From assembly GCA_028386065.3 (NCBI GenBank), contig JAKUCV010007293.1, forward strand, positions 73,234-137,233: a stretch of 64,000 nt of DNA, in the 5' to 3' direction. Origin of the DNA: Turnera subulata. Its lineage: Eukaryota; Streptophyta; Magnoliopsida; Malpighiales; Passifloraceae. Shown here in pieces: positions 1 to 10,965 of the stretch (positions within the stretch are counted from its first letter, which is position 1; each line of letters opens with the position of its first letter). A program made the position numbers and the translations under genes. Under the pieces are notes generated by a model. The model searched no databases. It was not told where the DNA came from and saw only the letters and a list, made by a program, of their open reading frames with translations.

Positions 1-830
1 GAGCATATCGATTACTTGAGATAGGTGTTTCAAGCTTTGCGCGACAGTGAGTTGTTCGTGAAGAAGGAGAAGTGTGCTTTTCTGCAACGGGAGATAGCAT
101 TCCTTGGTCAAATTGTTAGTGACGGGAAGCTGAAGATGGACATGTCCAAGGTGCAAGAAATTGTGGATTGGGAAGCACCCAAGAAGGTACCTGAGCTACG
201 TTATTTTCTTGGCATGGTGAATTACTACCGGTGGTTCATCAAGCAACATTCAGCAATTTGTGCACCTTTAACGGATCCCTTGAAAAAGGACAAGAATTGG
301 ACGTGGGATGCGAAGTGCCAAGACACATTTGAGAAGATTGAAGGCAGCCATTTTAATTGAGCCAGTGTTACAAATGCCGAGTTTTAAGAAGGTTTATAAT
401 GTTTACAATGACGCTTCTAATTTTTCTATTGGTGGTGTTTTGATGCAGGATGGGCATTCTATTGCCTACGAATCTCACAAGTGTAATTACAAGGAGAGAA
501 GGTACACGGTGCAGGAAAAGGAGATGTCTGCCATAATACATTGCTTACGAGTGTAGAGTCACTAATTGCTTGGTTCACAGTTATTGTGTCTACAGACAAT
601 GTGGCGACGAGTTACTTTCTGACACAAAAGAAGCTCAGTATGAAACAAGCATGATCGCAAGATTTTCTTCTCAAGTTCAACTTTTCTCTATAGTACAAGC
701 TGGGGAAGACAAATTTTGTTGCAGATGCTCTAAGTAGGAAGGCCGAGCTTCCTTTTGTTTTGGTGTCGCAACCGGTATCCAACTCAAAGCAACGGATTGA
801 AGCCAAACTGTAGTGGGATCCTTATGCCAA
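1..830 (+). pseudogene. Ty3/gypsy pol remnant: reverse transcriptase end and RNase H
   Basis: The reading frame at 25-360 carries the palm/thumb end of a gypsy reverse transcriptase (FLGQIVSDG, RYFLGMVNYYRWFI). A shifted frame from about 350 continues as RNase H (YNDASNFSIGGVLMQDG, then KKLSMKQA and FVADALSRKAEL near 640-745). Frames change near 350 and 560, and stops interrupt the part near 650-810, so this is dead. It is cut off by the window start. The order RT-RNase H-integrase seen here and in the next feature is diagnostic of Ty3/gypsy rather than copia. Confidence 0.85.
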
Positions 831-885
831 AAGCCTCATGGAGTATGCATCGACCGCACTTGCGCATTGTTGGAGACGAGTTCTA

Positions 886-1235
886 CTAGCCACGGATGAG
901 AGATATCGTGGAGCTCTATGTGAAGACATGTCCAGTGTGCCAACAAGACAAGAACGAGAAACTCTCACCACCGTGTTTCCTTGAACCATTGCCGAGTCCT
1001 GACAAGCCATGAACATGTATTTTTTTTGATTCTATAACGTGTTTACCATTATTTGAGGGCAGTGATACTATACTTGTTGTTGTTGACAAGTTCTCCAAGT
1101 ATGCGGTCTTTGTAGCCGCCCCAAAGGATTGTTCAGGTGAAAAAGCGGCACGCTTATTCTTCAAGCACGTCGTCACATATTGGGGAGTGCCACAAAGCAT
1201 TGCTAGTTATTGAGGTGGACGATTCACCGAGTGCT
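886..1235 (+). pseudogene. Ty3/gypsy integrase remnant
   Basis: Translation from 886 gives the end of the integrase zinc-binding region (VKTCPVCQQDKNEK). After a break, it continues at about 1065-1235 into the catalytic core (VVVDKFSKYAVFVAAP, FFKHVVTYWGVPQSI). An in-frame stop replaces the residue before GGRFTE. Homology stops near 1240, where a different duplicated sequence begins. It is the continuation of the RT/RNase H remnant just upstream. Confidence 0.8.
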
Positions 1236-1239
1236 ATCT

Positions 1240-1600
1240 CTTCTCCTCCACCAAACTTGTACAGGCAGACTATGCAATGATCATCCTCCTCTAGATCAGC
1301 ATCTTCAGACCCTTCAATCATTAATGTCAGTCGTTCCATCATGGTGGTTACTCATATTAGTCCTTTAATATATCAATACTTGTGGTGTAAGGATATATAG
1401 ATATTATAATTCTCCTATTTTTTTTCATTTTCACGTCCTAAAATTACCTGCCATATAGCTTGGAGCTTGGTATATATATATGTATAGCTACTAGAAATAT
1501 TCCTGTTTTATTGCTTCTTTTAGAATCATCTGACAAAAAAGTACTCAGAAAAGGATATATGTGAAAGAACCACTTTAAAACACTTCCAAGTCAAGAAGGG
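1240..1600. repeat. Segmental duplication, copy 1, left part
   Basis: Bases 1240-1320 resemble 21842-21897, and 1330-1460 resemble 22486-22610 (shared strings include TCCATCATGGTGGTTA and TTTCCACGTCCTAAAATTA-like text). Copy 2 has about 580 extra bases between the two blocks. The continuation of this copy appears after the nested hAT/copia insertion, from 10966 on. No coding potential was recognised. Confidence 0.6.
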
Positions 1601-1941
1601 GCACATATTAGGGGGAGCAAATCGTCGGTACGGTACATACCATGCTGACTGCTCAATATACCGATTATTCCGACTACTCTAAATTTCTGACCGATGCCGT
1701 GCCACCTTTCATATTTTACCGATCTGCAAGATACCAAAATGTACCGGTGTCGGTTTGATTGGAAAGCATACCTACCGATAGTAAAAATTCATCTCCTTCC
1801 TTTCCTCACCAAGAAAATTAAAAAAATTTTAGAAAAAAAAAGACGAAGAGAAGAAGTTGAGACCCAAATAGATCAATCTTTTCAACAATGGATTGTTACC
1901 AAAAAGATTTAAAGAATCAATCATCATTATCGCATCAGAAA

Positions 1942-3474
1942 TGTAAGTATTCAGGCATGCAAACTTGACAATCAAGTGCAGCGGAAAGACCCGGAAACTT
2001 TGGAGGATCCAAGTGAAGCAACTAAACCGAACAACAAGAACAAACATACCTGAAACGGTTAGGATCTTTCACCTAACTGAAGAACCGAATCAGCTAGAGC
2101 CGGAAGGATATACTGCTCCTCTACGGTATCCACACGAACCGTCAATCACCGGCCGGAATCGTCTCACGATCTCCAACCCCCGAGCACTCCCAAACTGATG
2201 TGCTAGCAACAGGTTTCGGAAGCTAGAGTTTGTGGTGTTTTCTTCTTTCTCAAAGAAGGTGTGTAAGGTCTGAAACTCTCAAGAACTCTCAAGGCTCAAT
2301 CCACTGAAAATTTTCAGACTCAAAGTGATGAAGACCCAAGGCATAATCAGATTATGCTTAGTCTAATCCCACTCACAAAAGCAAGGGACAAAGTGGCCAA
2401 CACCCTTGGCCAACATGATTAGCTTTTAGCTAATGATGTCTCCACTAATGTCTTAATGGGATTACACATCACCATGCACTGATTACGGTTCAATAAATCA
2501 TACATTTAGTGAACCAAACCAGCCCAAAATGACCCTGGTCCAACCACGGTCCAACCATGGTCCAACCACAAACACAAATATCTGGTTCGACCACGGTCCA
2601 ACCATGGTTTCAACCACCAGCTCGAATCAACGGCTCTTATTGTGTGACCCTGTAGGCACTTGTAACATCCGGCAATAATTGTAAACTCATTTACAATTAT
2701 AAGCAATGAGCGGCGTCTAGCAACACATCATTGCTACCCGAACGACAAGATCAGTACTGATTCATATGTCTCGCAAACATGTCATCGTCCCTTCGTCCCA
2801 TTATCAAAATTAAACACGAGGCATGGAATATGTCAATCTCGCATATGTTCAATCTCGGTTTCTTGATCCTCGAGTTAACCGCGTAAAACGGATACCTATG
2901 ATATCACCATATCATAATCCGAGCATGGCCATGCATTTTCAGTTCAACTCTATCAAGAAACTATCCGATAATATACCCGTTATATGGGTTGGACGAATCC
3001 CCTCTGGATCATACAAAACCCACTACACATTTATCATATACCCAATGATTACACTAAGATCTACTCATTTACGAAATAGCCAAGAGTAATATCAAAATAT
3101 ACGACTCATATGTTGGGAACCTTGATGATCTCAGGTCTAAGGACAATACATATAAGAGCCGCTATCGACAAACATATAGCGTTCCATGTAGCGTTCTTAT
3201 GTGGGTCGGTCCAGTCCTCAAGTTCTCTAACTTATACCCGTATGCAGAATTCATATCACATATAAATTCTCAACATACGCTAGTCTTAATTTATTATTAC
3301 AACCCATCCATAATAATAATCGACTAAGGACATTTAAGAATATAAAATATTCTGGGGTTATAAATATGTGCAAGCGTTTATCTCATAAATGATATTTATT
3401 GGAATAACCTTAATGTGTATAGATGACTACAAACAATCATCCATTGATTGGCTTTTGGGCATATTACACTAACA
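1942..3474 (-). repeat. E1 3' LTR
   Basis: This is a 1533-bp LTR with plus-strand ends TGTAAGTATTCAGG and TTACACTAACA. It is the copy next to the polypurine tract and therefore the 3' LTR of this minus-strand element. It differs from the 5' LTR at many scattered positions, which indicates an old insertion. It contains an 11-bp tandem motif (GGTCCAACCAT-like) around 2540-2610. Confidence 0.93.
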
Positions 3475-3484
3475 ATCTCCCACT
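3475..3484 (-). promoter_or_regulatory. E1 polypurine tract
   Basis: Read on the minus strand, AGTGGGAGAT lies directly before the 3' LTR start TGTTAGTG. This is the usual plus-strand DNA priming site of copia elements. Confidence 0.85.
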
Positions 3485-3489
3485 TGCAC

Positions 3490-6400
3490 TAAAGCCAATC
3501 ATACATGTATCTAATACGAATGAATACAGCAAGACCATCATGCTTCCGCTGTGTGAGAGACTTAGTCAACGGGTCTGTTACATTGTTCTCAGAAGGAACT
3601 TTGCACAGCTATAGTTGTAGAGTCGGTAACTGTTCTCTGCTTGGAACTCTTCCAACATACAGTACCACCTCCAAGATAAAAACACATAACCTGACTGCGA
3701 TCTAAAATCATCCCTATCGGTTTGGAAGCTAGCATCTGTGTAACACTTTACAACAAGCTCATTCACGTTTTCGTAACTAGGAATGCATCCTTAGTCCTTC
3801 TCAAGTACTTAAGGATGTTCTTAACCACTATCCAGTGACTCTCACCGGGATCAGATTGGTATCTGCTTGTGACACTCAAAGCATAAGCGACATCCGGTCG
3901 AGTACATGGCATGGCATACATGATAGATCCTATTGCAGAAGCATAAGAAATCTTACTCATCCGCTCTCTCTCCTTATATGTACTAGGACATTGACTCTTT
4001 GAGAGAGTTATGCCATGTGACAAGGGCAAGAATCTTTTCTTGGAGTCTTGCATGCTAAACCTCTTTAGCACCATGTCAATATACGTACTTTGACTTAGCC
4101 CGAGAAGTGTTTTGGATCTATCTCTATAGATCTTTATACCAAACACTTAGGCATCTTCTCCTAAGTCCTTCATCGAGAAATTTTTCTTAACCAAGCCTAT
4201 ACAGACTGTAGTGTCGGAATGTCATTCTCAATGAGTAGGATGTCGTCAACATACAACAACAAGAAAACAATGGTGCTCCCACTAACCTTCTTGTAAACAC
4301 ATGGTTCATCTTCGTTCTTAATGAAACCAAACTCTTTGATATCTACATTAAAACGAAGATTCCAACTCCTAGAAGCTTGCTTCAATCCATAAATGGATCT
4401 CTGCAACTTGCATACCATATTGGCATTCTCTGGATCGACAAAACCTTCAGGTTGTGTCATGTACACATCCTCTAAAAGATTTCCGTTAAGGAAAGCGGAT
4501 TTGACATCCATTTGCCATATCTCATAATCATAGTATGCCCCTATAGCCAATAGAATCCGGATGGATTTAACCATGGCAACTGGCGAGAAAGTTTCATCAT
4601 AGTCAATACCATGAATTTGCTTGAAACCTTTCGCAACCAATCACCCTTTATAGGTGATCACATTACCATCCATGTCAGTTTTTTCTTAAAGACCCATTTG
4701 CACCCTATAGGTTTTACCCCTTCGGGTGGATCAACCAAGGTCCATACCTTGTTTTCATACATGGATTCCATTTCTGAATTCATGGCTTCTAGCCACTTCT
4801 AGAGTCCAAACCCGTGATGGCCTGCTGATAGGAAGTGGGCTCATCCTCATCTATGAGCATAAGGTCACCAGTGTGAGTCATAAGAAATCCATATCTCTTA
4901 GGCTCATACGGAGTCCTATCCGACCTACGCGGTCCATGTGCTACAGGCACATGATTCTCATCCACAACATCTTGTGGTTCCTGTCCTTGTTCCATCTCAG
5001 CCTCAATATCTCGAACTTCTTCGAGTTCTATTTTCCTCCCACTGATTCTTCTAGAAATAAATTCTCTTTCTAGAAAAATAGCAGTCCGAGCAACAAATAC
5101 TTTGTGCTCGGTGGGAATGTAGAAATAATATCCTTTAGTTTCCTTAGGGTATCCTATTAAGAGGCACTTGTTGGATTTATGGCCGAGTTTATCCGATGCT
5201 TCACGTCTCACGTAAGCCTCACAACCCCAAATTCTCATAAAAGACAAATCGGGACGCTTCCCAGCCCATATCTCATATGGTGTCTTTTCGACGAATTTAG
5301 ATGGAACGCGGTTAAGTGTAGATGCAGCACTCAATAATGCATGTCCCCAAAATGAAGAAGGAAGGTCAGCTTGACTCATCATCGAACGAACCATGTCTAA
5401 CAAGGTTCTATTCCTCCTTTCGGATACACCATTCCATTGAGGCGTACCCGGTGGAGTGAGCTGTGATACTATACCACACTCCTTTAGAAGATAAAGAAAT
5501 TCTCGGCCTAAGTATTCACCTCTTCGATCTGATCGAAGCATTTTAATGCTCTTGCTGAGTTGATTCTATACTTCATTTTTGAATTCTTTGAACTTTTCAA
5601 AGGATTCTGACTTGTGTCTCATTAGATACACATAGCCATACCTACTGAAATCGTCACTAAATGTAATGAAGTATTGAAATCCACCTCTAGCTTGTGTCGA
5701 CGTCGGTCCACATACATCACTATGTATAAGACCTAACAAGTCCGAAGCTCTTTCACCTTTACCTGTAAAAGGAGCCTTCGTCATCTTGCCTAAAAAACAT
5801 GACTCACATGTCTCAAATGATTCAAAATCAAATGAGTCTAAAAGTCCATCTTTATAGAGTTTAGATATATGAGTCTCGTTTATATGGCCCAATCGACAAT
5901 GCCAAAGATAGGTTTCATTAGAATCGTTCATTCTAACCTTCTTCGTAACGTTATAGATTGCGGTTTCTAGGTTAAGAACATATAAGCCGTTGCTTAAATA
6001 CGCACCACTATAATAAACATCATTGAAATAAATAGAACAACAATTGTCCTTTATTACAAATGAAAAACCTTTCTTGTCAAGACATGACACAGAAATCAAA
6101 TTCCTGCTTATGGTCGGTACATAATAACAATTGTCCAGTTCTAAAACAAAAACACTCGGTAAGGTAAGATAGTAAGTTCCTACGGCTAATGCAGCAACTC
6201 TTGCTCCATTTCCCACACGCAGGTCCATCTTACCATTTGCCAATCCCCTACTCTATCTCAGTTCCTTTACATTTACACAAATGTGAGAACCACATCCGGT
6301 ATCTAATACCCATGATGCTGAGATAGAGATATTAGCTTCTATAACGAAAATACCTGAAGCGGAAGTCTTACTTCCCTTCTGCTTCTTTACCTCTTCAAGG

Positions 6401-7163
6401 TAAATAGGGCAGTTACGTTTCCAATGACCGGACTTCTTGCAATGGAAGCATCGACCTTCCTTTGCAACACCACCTTTGGGTTTCAGTACTTGTGAAGAAG
6501 ATGCACCAAACTTTTTGGCAAATTTCTTCACCTTGCCCTTACCCTCTCCCTTGCTACTTCCAACCAACATAATGCTGTTGGATTTGTTTGCCTTTATTTG
6601 TTGCTCAGCTGCTCCTAACATGTTGAGCAACTCAGACAAGGATTTGTCAAGATGATTCATATTGAAGTTTATGACAAATTGGCTATAACTATCCGGCAAC
6701 GATTGCAGGACAAGATCAACAGCCAACTCCTTCTGCAAATGAAAACCAAGACCCTCAAGGCTCTCAATGTATCTAATCATTTTGAGCACATGAGGTCTTA
6801 CGGGTGATCAGTCAGCCATCCTGCAATGGTACAATGCCTTAGAGGTCTCATACCTCTCAGGTGTTTGATCACATTGAACGCCCCCAATTTCTCATTTGCT
6901 TCTGAAGCTCAGAGTCCATGGTTATAAGCATAAGGCATGATGCATCCAATGCATCATCAAGATGCTTCTTGTAAGCATCCCTTCCTGCCCTAGAAGCACT
7001 AGGCGCCGGTTCATTTGGAACAGGCCCTTCGAGGACATACAATTTATTTTTCTTGATTGAGGACTATCCTCAAATTACGATACCATTTTAGGAAGTTATT
7101 GCCATTCAGCTTTTCCTTCTAAAGGACCGATCGCAGTGATATTATGATAGTGTTTTGTGCCAT
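3490..7163 (-). pseudogene. E1 gag-pol polyprotein, broken
   Basis: A probable gag start lies at 7163 (minus). Recognisable pieces are: gag with CCHC knuckle (CFHCKKSGHWKRNC) and aspartic protease (WVLDTGCGSHIC) in 6253-6789; the integrase HHCC region (WHCRLGHINETH...CESC) in 5566-6243; the integrase core with Asp (RSDRRGEYL) and Glu (NGVSERRNRT) in 4789-5541; reverse transcriptase (QMDVKSAFLNG, YVDDILL) in 4197-4640; and RNase H (YTDASFQTDRDDFRSQSGY) in 3578-4146. Stops or frameshifts separate the pieces. Compared with E2, about 300 bp of RNase H is missing near 3610-3640. Confidence 0.92.
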
Positions 7164-7733
7164 GGAAATTCTACAACAATGACCTACTCACACAAATAGG
7201 AGTCATACATACAAAATCATTTAACAAGGAATTCTATTAAATGATACTCCTACTGTATAAATCAAGACAATCATATAAGTAGGCCAAGAACGACATTTCA
7301 CTACTAGATAAGTCAGCTTTGGCTGATCGCTTACTTCATAGCTATTTAGGTAGACAACTCTTATCAATTACATCTCATGTAACTCTTGGATAGTTGAGTG
7401 AACAACACTTGTTCTTGTCTATCTCATAGACTTAGCTCAGCTCCTTGCCTCTAAGTCCTTAATCCTATTAAGATGACTTAGTTAAGTTCAACACCATAAT
7501 AAGCAGTTCCGATATTACAATTATCGCGTCCCACCTTGCTAGGATAAACATTGGCACCTTGCTTTGGAAAAAACTACCAATTGTTGATCTTAACCTTGAT
7601 GAGTGCTTATCATGGAAGGCAACACAAGAAGAACATAATATTTTCATCAACATACTATTCCAATACATTACATGCATGTTCTTGATGAATGTATATTGAT
7701 GTTTGTAAATTTGGAAACCAAAATTACAAGTGA

Positions 7734-8293
7734 ACATCGATGTTTAAACTTGAACATCGATGTTGTGAGAATCTGATTCTCCCAACTATTTGGCCGACCC
7801 TCAAGAACATCGATGTTCAACACTTCAACATCGATGTTTTGAGTAACTTGAACTCCAAACTATTTAGCAGTAGCTCAAGAACATCGATGTTGAACTCTTA
7901 AAACATCGATCTTTTGAGAATTCTGAAAGTTCAAGATTTTGGCAGTAGCATTTTAACATCGATGTTGAACTTAAAACATCGACGTTGAACTTCTGGAACT
8001 CAATAACATCGATGTTGGAATCTTAAACATCGATGTTATGAGAGTTCTGGAACTTCAAAACAATTTGGCCGAGCTCAAATAACATCGATGTTGTAACTCT
8101 TAACATCGATGTTGTTGAGTGTTTTGCATAATAACATCGATGTTGGTCCCACAACATCGATGTTGTGAATATTCGGCCGAGGCTAAACTTCATTAGAACA
8201 TCGATGTTTGTCACGCAACATCAATATTATGAAGGTTCGGCCAAGGCTAAACTTCATGCCAACATCGATGTTGGTCTCACCAACATCGATGTT
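7734..8293 (-). repeat. E1 leader array of paired AACATCGATGTT palindromes
   Basis: Eighteen copies of the core ACATCGATGT (three with one or two changes) start at 7734, 7754, 7807, 7828, 7881, 7903, 7956, 7976, 8006, 8027, 8082, 8103, 8134, 8154, 8198, 8218, 8262 and 8283. They form nine pairs with start-to-start distances of 20-22 bp. Pairs are 50-76 bp apart and separated by degenerate text such as GGAACTCCAAACTATTTGGC. Because the core is self-complementary, the members of a pair can form a hairpin of about 12 bp. Several pairs extend it with outer CTCAA...TTGAG. The array lies between the primer-binding site and gag, in the RNA leader. Confidence 0.9.
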
Positions 8294-8580
8294 ATGGCCT
8301 AGCTGTACTATAACAACAATCGCTTTATACACAAACCGACACTCGATTTTTCCTAGTCGAACTCTTCGACTTACTGCCATGAACATCTTGATTGATATCT
8401 CATACCAATCAAGTGCTTGTTGTAAAAACATTTTTAACAAAAACACAACATCAACATGTTCAATAACTCATTTAGCACATCACATATACAAATGAATTCA
8501 GCATATCACATATACTAGCATGTTCATACTATATCACATATAACATATGAACACATAATTTGGTTTAGAACTTCACAAGA

Positions 8581-8594
8581 GGAACCGCTACCAC
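8581..8594 (-). promoter_or_regulatory. E1 primer-binding site
   Basis: Read on the minus strand, the bases just inside the 5' LTR are GTGGTAGCGGTTCC. Position and the TGGTA start fit a tRNA primer site. It diverges from the common plant initiator-Met site TGGTATCAGAGC after five bases, so the primer tRNA is not assigned. Confidence 0.6.
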
Positions 8595-10120
8595 TGTAAG
8601 TATCCAGGCATGCAAACTTTACAATCAAGTGCAGCGGAAAGACCCGGAAACTTTGGAGGATCCAAGTGAAGCAACTAAATCGAACAACAAAAACAAACAT
8701 ACCTGAAACGGTTAGGATCTTTCACCTAACTGAAGAACCGAATCAGCTAGAGCCGGAAGGATATCCTGCTCCTCTACGGTATCCACACGAACTGTCAATC
8801 ACTGGCCGGAATCGTCTCACGATCTCCAACCCCCAAGCACTCCCGAACTGATGTGCTAGCAGCAGGTTTCGGAAGCTAGAGTTTGTGGTGTTTTCTTCTT
8901 TCTCAAAGGTGTGTAAGGTCTGAAACTCTCAAGAACTCTCAAGACACTCTCAAGGCTCAATCCACTAAAAATTTTAAGACTCAAAGTGATGAAGACCCAA
9001 GGCATAATCAGATTATGCTTAGTCTAATCCCACTCACAAAAGCAATGGACAAAGTGGCCAACATCTTTGGCCAACATGATTAACTTTTAGCTAATGATGT
9101 CTCCACTAATGTCTTAATGGGATTACACATCACCATGCACTGATTATGGTTCAATAAATCAGACATTTAGTGAACCAAACCAGCCCAAAACGACTCGGGT
9201 TCAACCACAGTCCAACCATGGTCCAACCACAAACTCAAATACCTGGTTTAACCACGGTCCAACCACAGTTTCAGCCACCAGCTCGAATTAATGGCTCTAA
9301 GTGTGTGAACCTGTAGGAACTTGTAACATCCGACAATAATTGTAAACTCATTTATAATTATAAGCAAAGAGCGGCGTCTAGCAACACATCTTTGCTACCA
9401 GAACGACAAGATCAGTACTGATTCATATGCCTCGCAAACTTGTCATCGTCCCTTCGTCCCATTATCAAGATTAAACACGAGACATGGAATATGTTCAATC
9501 TCGGTTTCTTGATCCTCGAGTTAACCGCGTAAAATGGATACCTATGATATCACCATATCATAATCCGAGCATGGCCAAGCATTTCCGGTTCAACTCTATC
9601 AAGAAACCATCCGATAATATACCCGTTATATGGGTTGGACGAATCCCCTCTAGATCGTACAAAACCCACTACACATTTATCATATACCCAATGATTACAC
9701 TAAGGTCTACTCATTTACGAAATAGCCAAGAGTAATATCAAAGTATACGACTCATATGTTGGGAACCTTGATGATCTCAGGTCTAAGGACAATACATATA
9801 AGAGCCGCTATCGACAAACATATAACGTTCCATGTAGCGTTCTTATGTGGGTCGGTCCAGTCCTCAAGTTCTCTAACTTGTACCCGTATGTAGAATTCAT
9901 ATCACATATAAATTCTCAACATACGCTAGTCTTAATTTATTATTACAACCCATCCATAATAATAATCGACTAGGGACATTTAAGAATATAAAATATTCTA
10001 GGGTTATAAATATGTGCAAGCGTTTATCTCATAAACGATATTTATTGGAATAACCTTATTGTGTATACATGACTACAAACAATCATCCATTGATTGGCTT
10101 TTGGGCATATTACACTAACA
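8595..10120 (-). repeat. E1 5' LTR
   Basis: This is a 1526-bp LTR, plus-strand ends TGTAAGTATCCAGG and TTACACTAACA, homologous end to end with 1942-3474. It is next to the primer-binding site, so it is the 5' LTR and would hold the element promoter on the minus strand. Confidence 0.93.
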
Positions 10121-10965
10121 AGAAAAAACCAAAAAATCAATTCAAAGAGTGAAATTAAAATAATAAATTTCTATTTAATTTTCAGATCTGCTCCCTCATT
10201 TTCTTCACCAAGATCTGCTCCCATAAATCTAATCACTACCCACAGCAAAACATAAAATCAACAACAGAGCGATGACACTTGAGGAAGAGGTTGAGGTTCT
10301 TAGTGAAGTTGGCCGTCGGAGGAGATGCGGTGGAGGGGGCTGTCAGAGGGAAGGATTGGAGATGGCGTGGTGGACGGTGGAGTGTACCTAGATTGCGGTA
10401 GCTTTAAGCTTTTTTCTTCCTTTGATTGCGGTAGAAAAGTGCTAAAAAAACTCACAGCCACCGTATTCTACCGCAAGTTGAGTTTAGTGACAAGTTTCGT
10501 GGAGATTAAAGATGAGGGAAGAGGGGAATTAGGGCGGAAGAGCCTCAGAGGAGGAAGGGAGGCCGGCCGGAGTTGAAAGAGAGACAAAGAGGAGGGTTTG
10601 AGAGAGAGACTGAGAGAGAGAATGAGAGTGAGATAGTGAGAGGGCAAGAGAGTATAGCGAAGTGATTTTAGGGTTTTATTTTGTGTTGTGGACTTGGGTG
10701 GGTTGTTGGGTATTGGGTTGGAAAATTTGGGTTGGGTTGTTTATTTTTCTTCGATTGGGGGTGTGTCTGTTGGGCCAGGCGATATCGGCCTGTGCCGAGA
10801 ACCGACGGTTCGAAACACAGCCGACCGACCCCTGATACCCTTTAGTTCGGCACGGTACAAAAAAATGGGGTGGCTCGGGGACTTACCCATTTTTCGACCT
10901 ATACTGCCGGTTTAACCTCGGTATCAGCTCGACACAGTTGGCTCGGTTTTTTTGCTCAGCCCTAA

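Larger units (their letters stand above)
1942..10120 (-). mobile_element. E1: complete copia (Tork/Angela-like) LTR retrotransposon
   Basis: Two long LTRs (1942-3474 and 8595-10120) bound an internal region coding on the minus strand. Both LTRs start TG and end CA in plus orientation. The 5-bp target duplication AGAAA is perfect (1937-1941 and 10121-10125). Gene order on the minus strand is gag, protease, integrase, RT, RNase H, which is copia order. The internal region is broken by frameshifts, stops and a deletion in RNase H, so it cannot move on its own. It sits inside the hAT-like element. Confidence 0.95.
1609..10964. mobile_element. hAT-like non-autonomous transposon, split by a nested copia element
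   Basis: The left end at 1609 starts TAGGGGGAGCAAATCG. The reverse complement of the right end at 10964 starts TAGGGCTGAGCAAAAAAA. Both are followed by CGGTA/ACCG-rich subterminal sequence, typical of plant hAT elements. The possible 8-bp target duplications (GCACATAT and ACACACAC) match at only five positions, so they are weak. With the 8.2-kb copia insertion removed, the element is about 1.2 kb and encodes no transposase that I recognise. It contains a GA-rich stretch around 10578-10645. The assignment rests on the termini alone. Confidence 0.55.

Noticed and set aside
2823..3089. ORFs repeated in four places (2823, 9484, 38536, 45421)
   Set aside because: They repeat because they lie in the LTRs of E1 and E2, read opposite to the element, with frames shifting between copies.
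4726..5073. Plus-strand ORF of 115 codons
   Set aside because: It is antisense to the E1 integrase/RT region and has no recognisable product; similar shadows occur across E1, E2, E4 and the kinase genes.
7734..8293. CRISPR-like array of regularly spaced short repeats
   Set aside because: Repeats are 10-12 bp palindromes in pairs within a plant retrotransposon leader; spacers are themselves degenerate repeats and no cas genes exist.
10325..10576. Plus-strand ORF of 83 codons
   Set aside because: It lies in the right half of a non-autonomous hAT-like element next to a GA-rich tract and matches no transposase motif.
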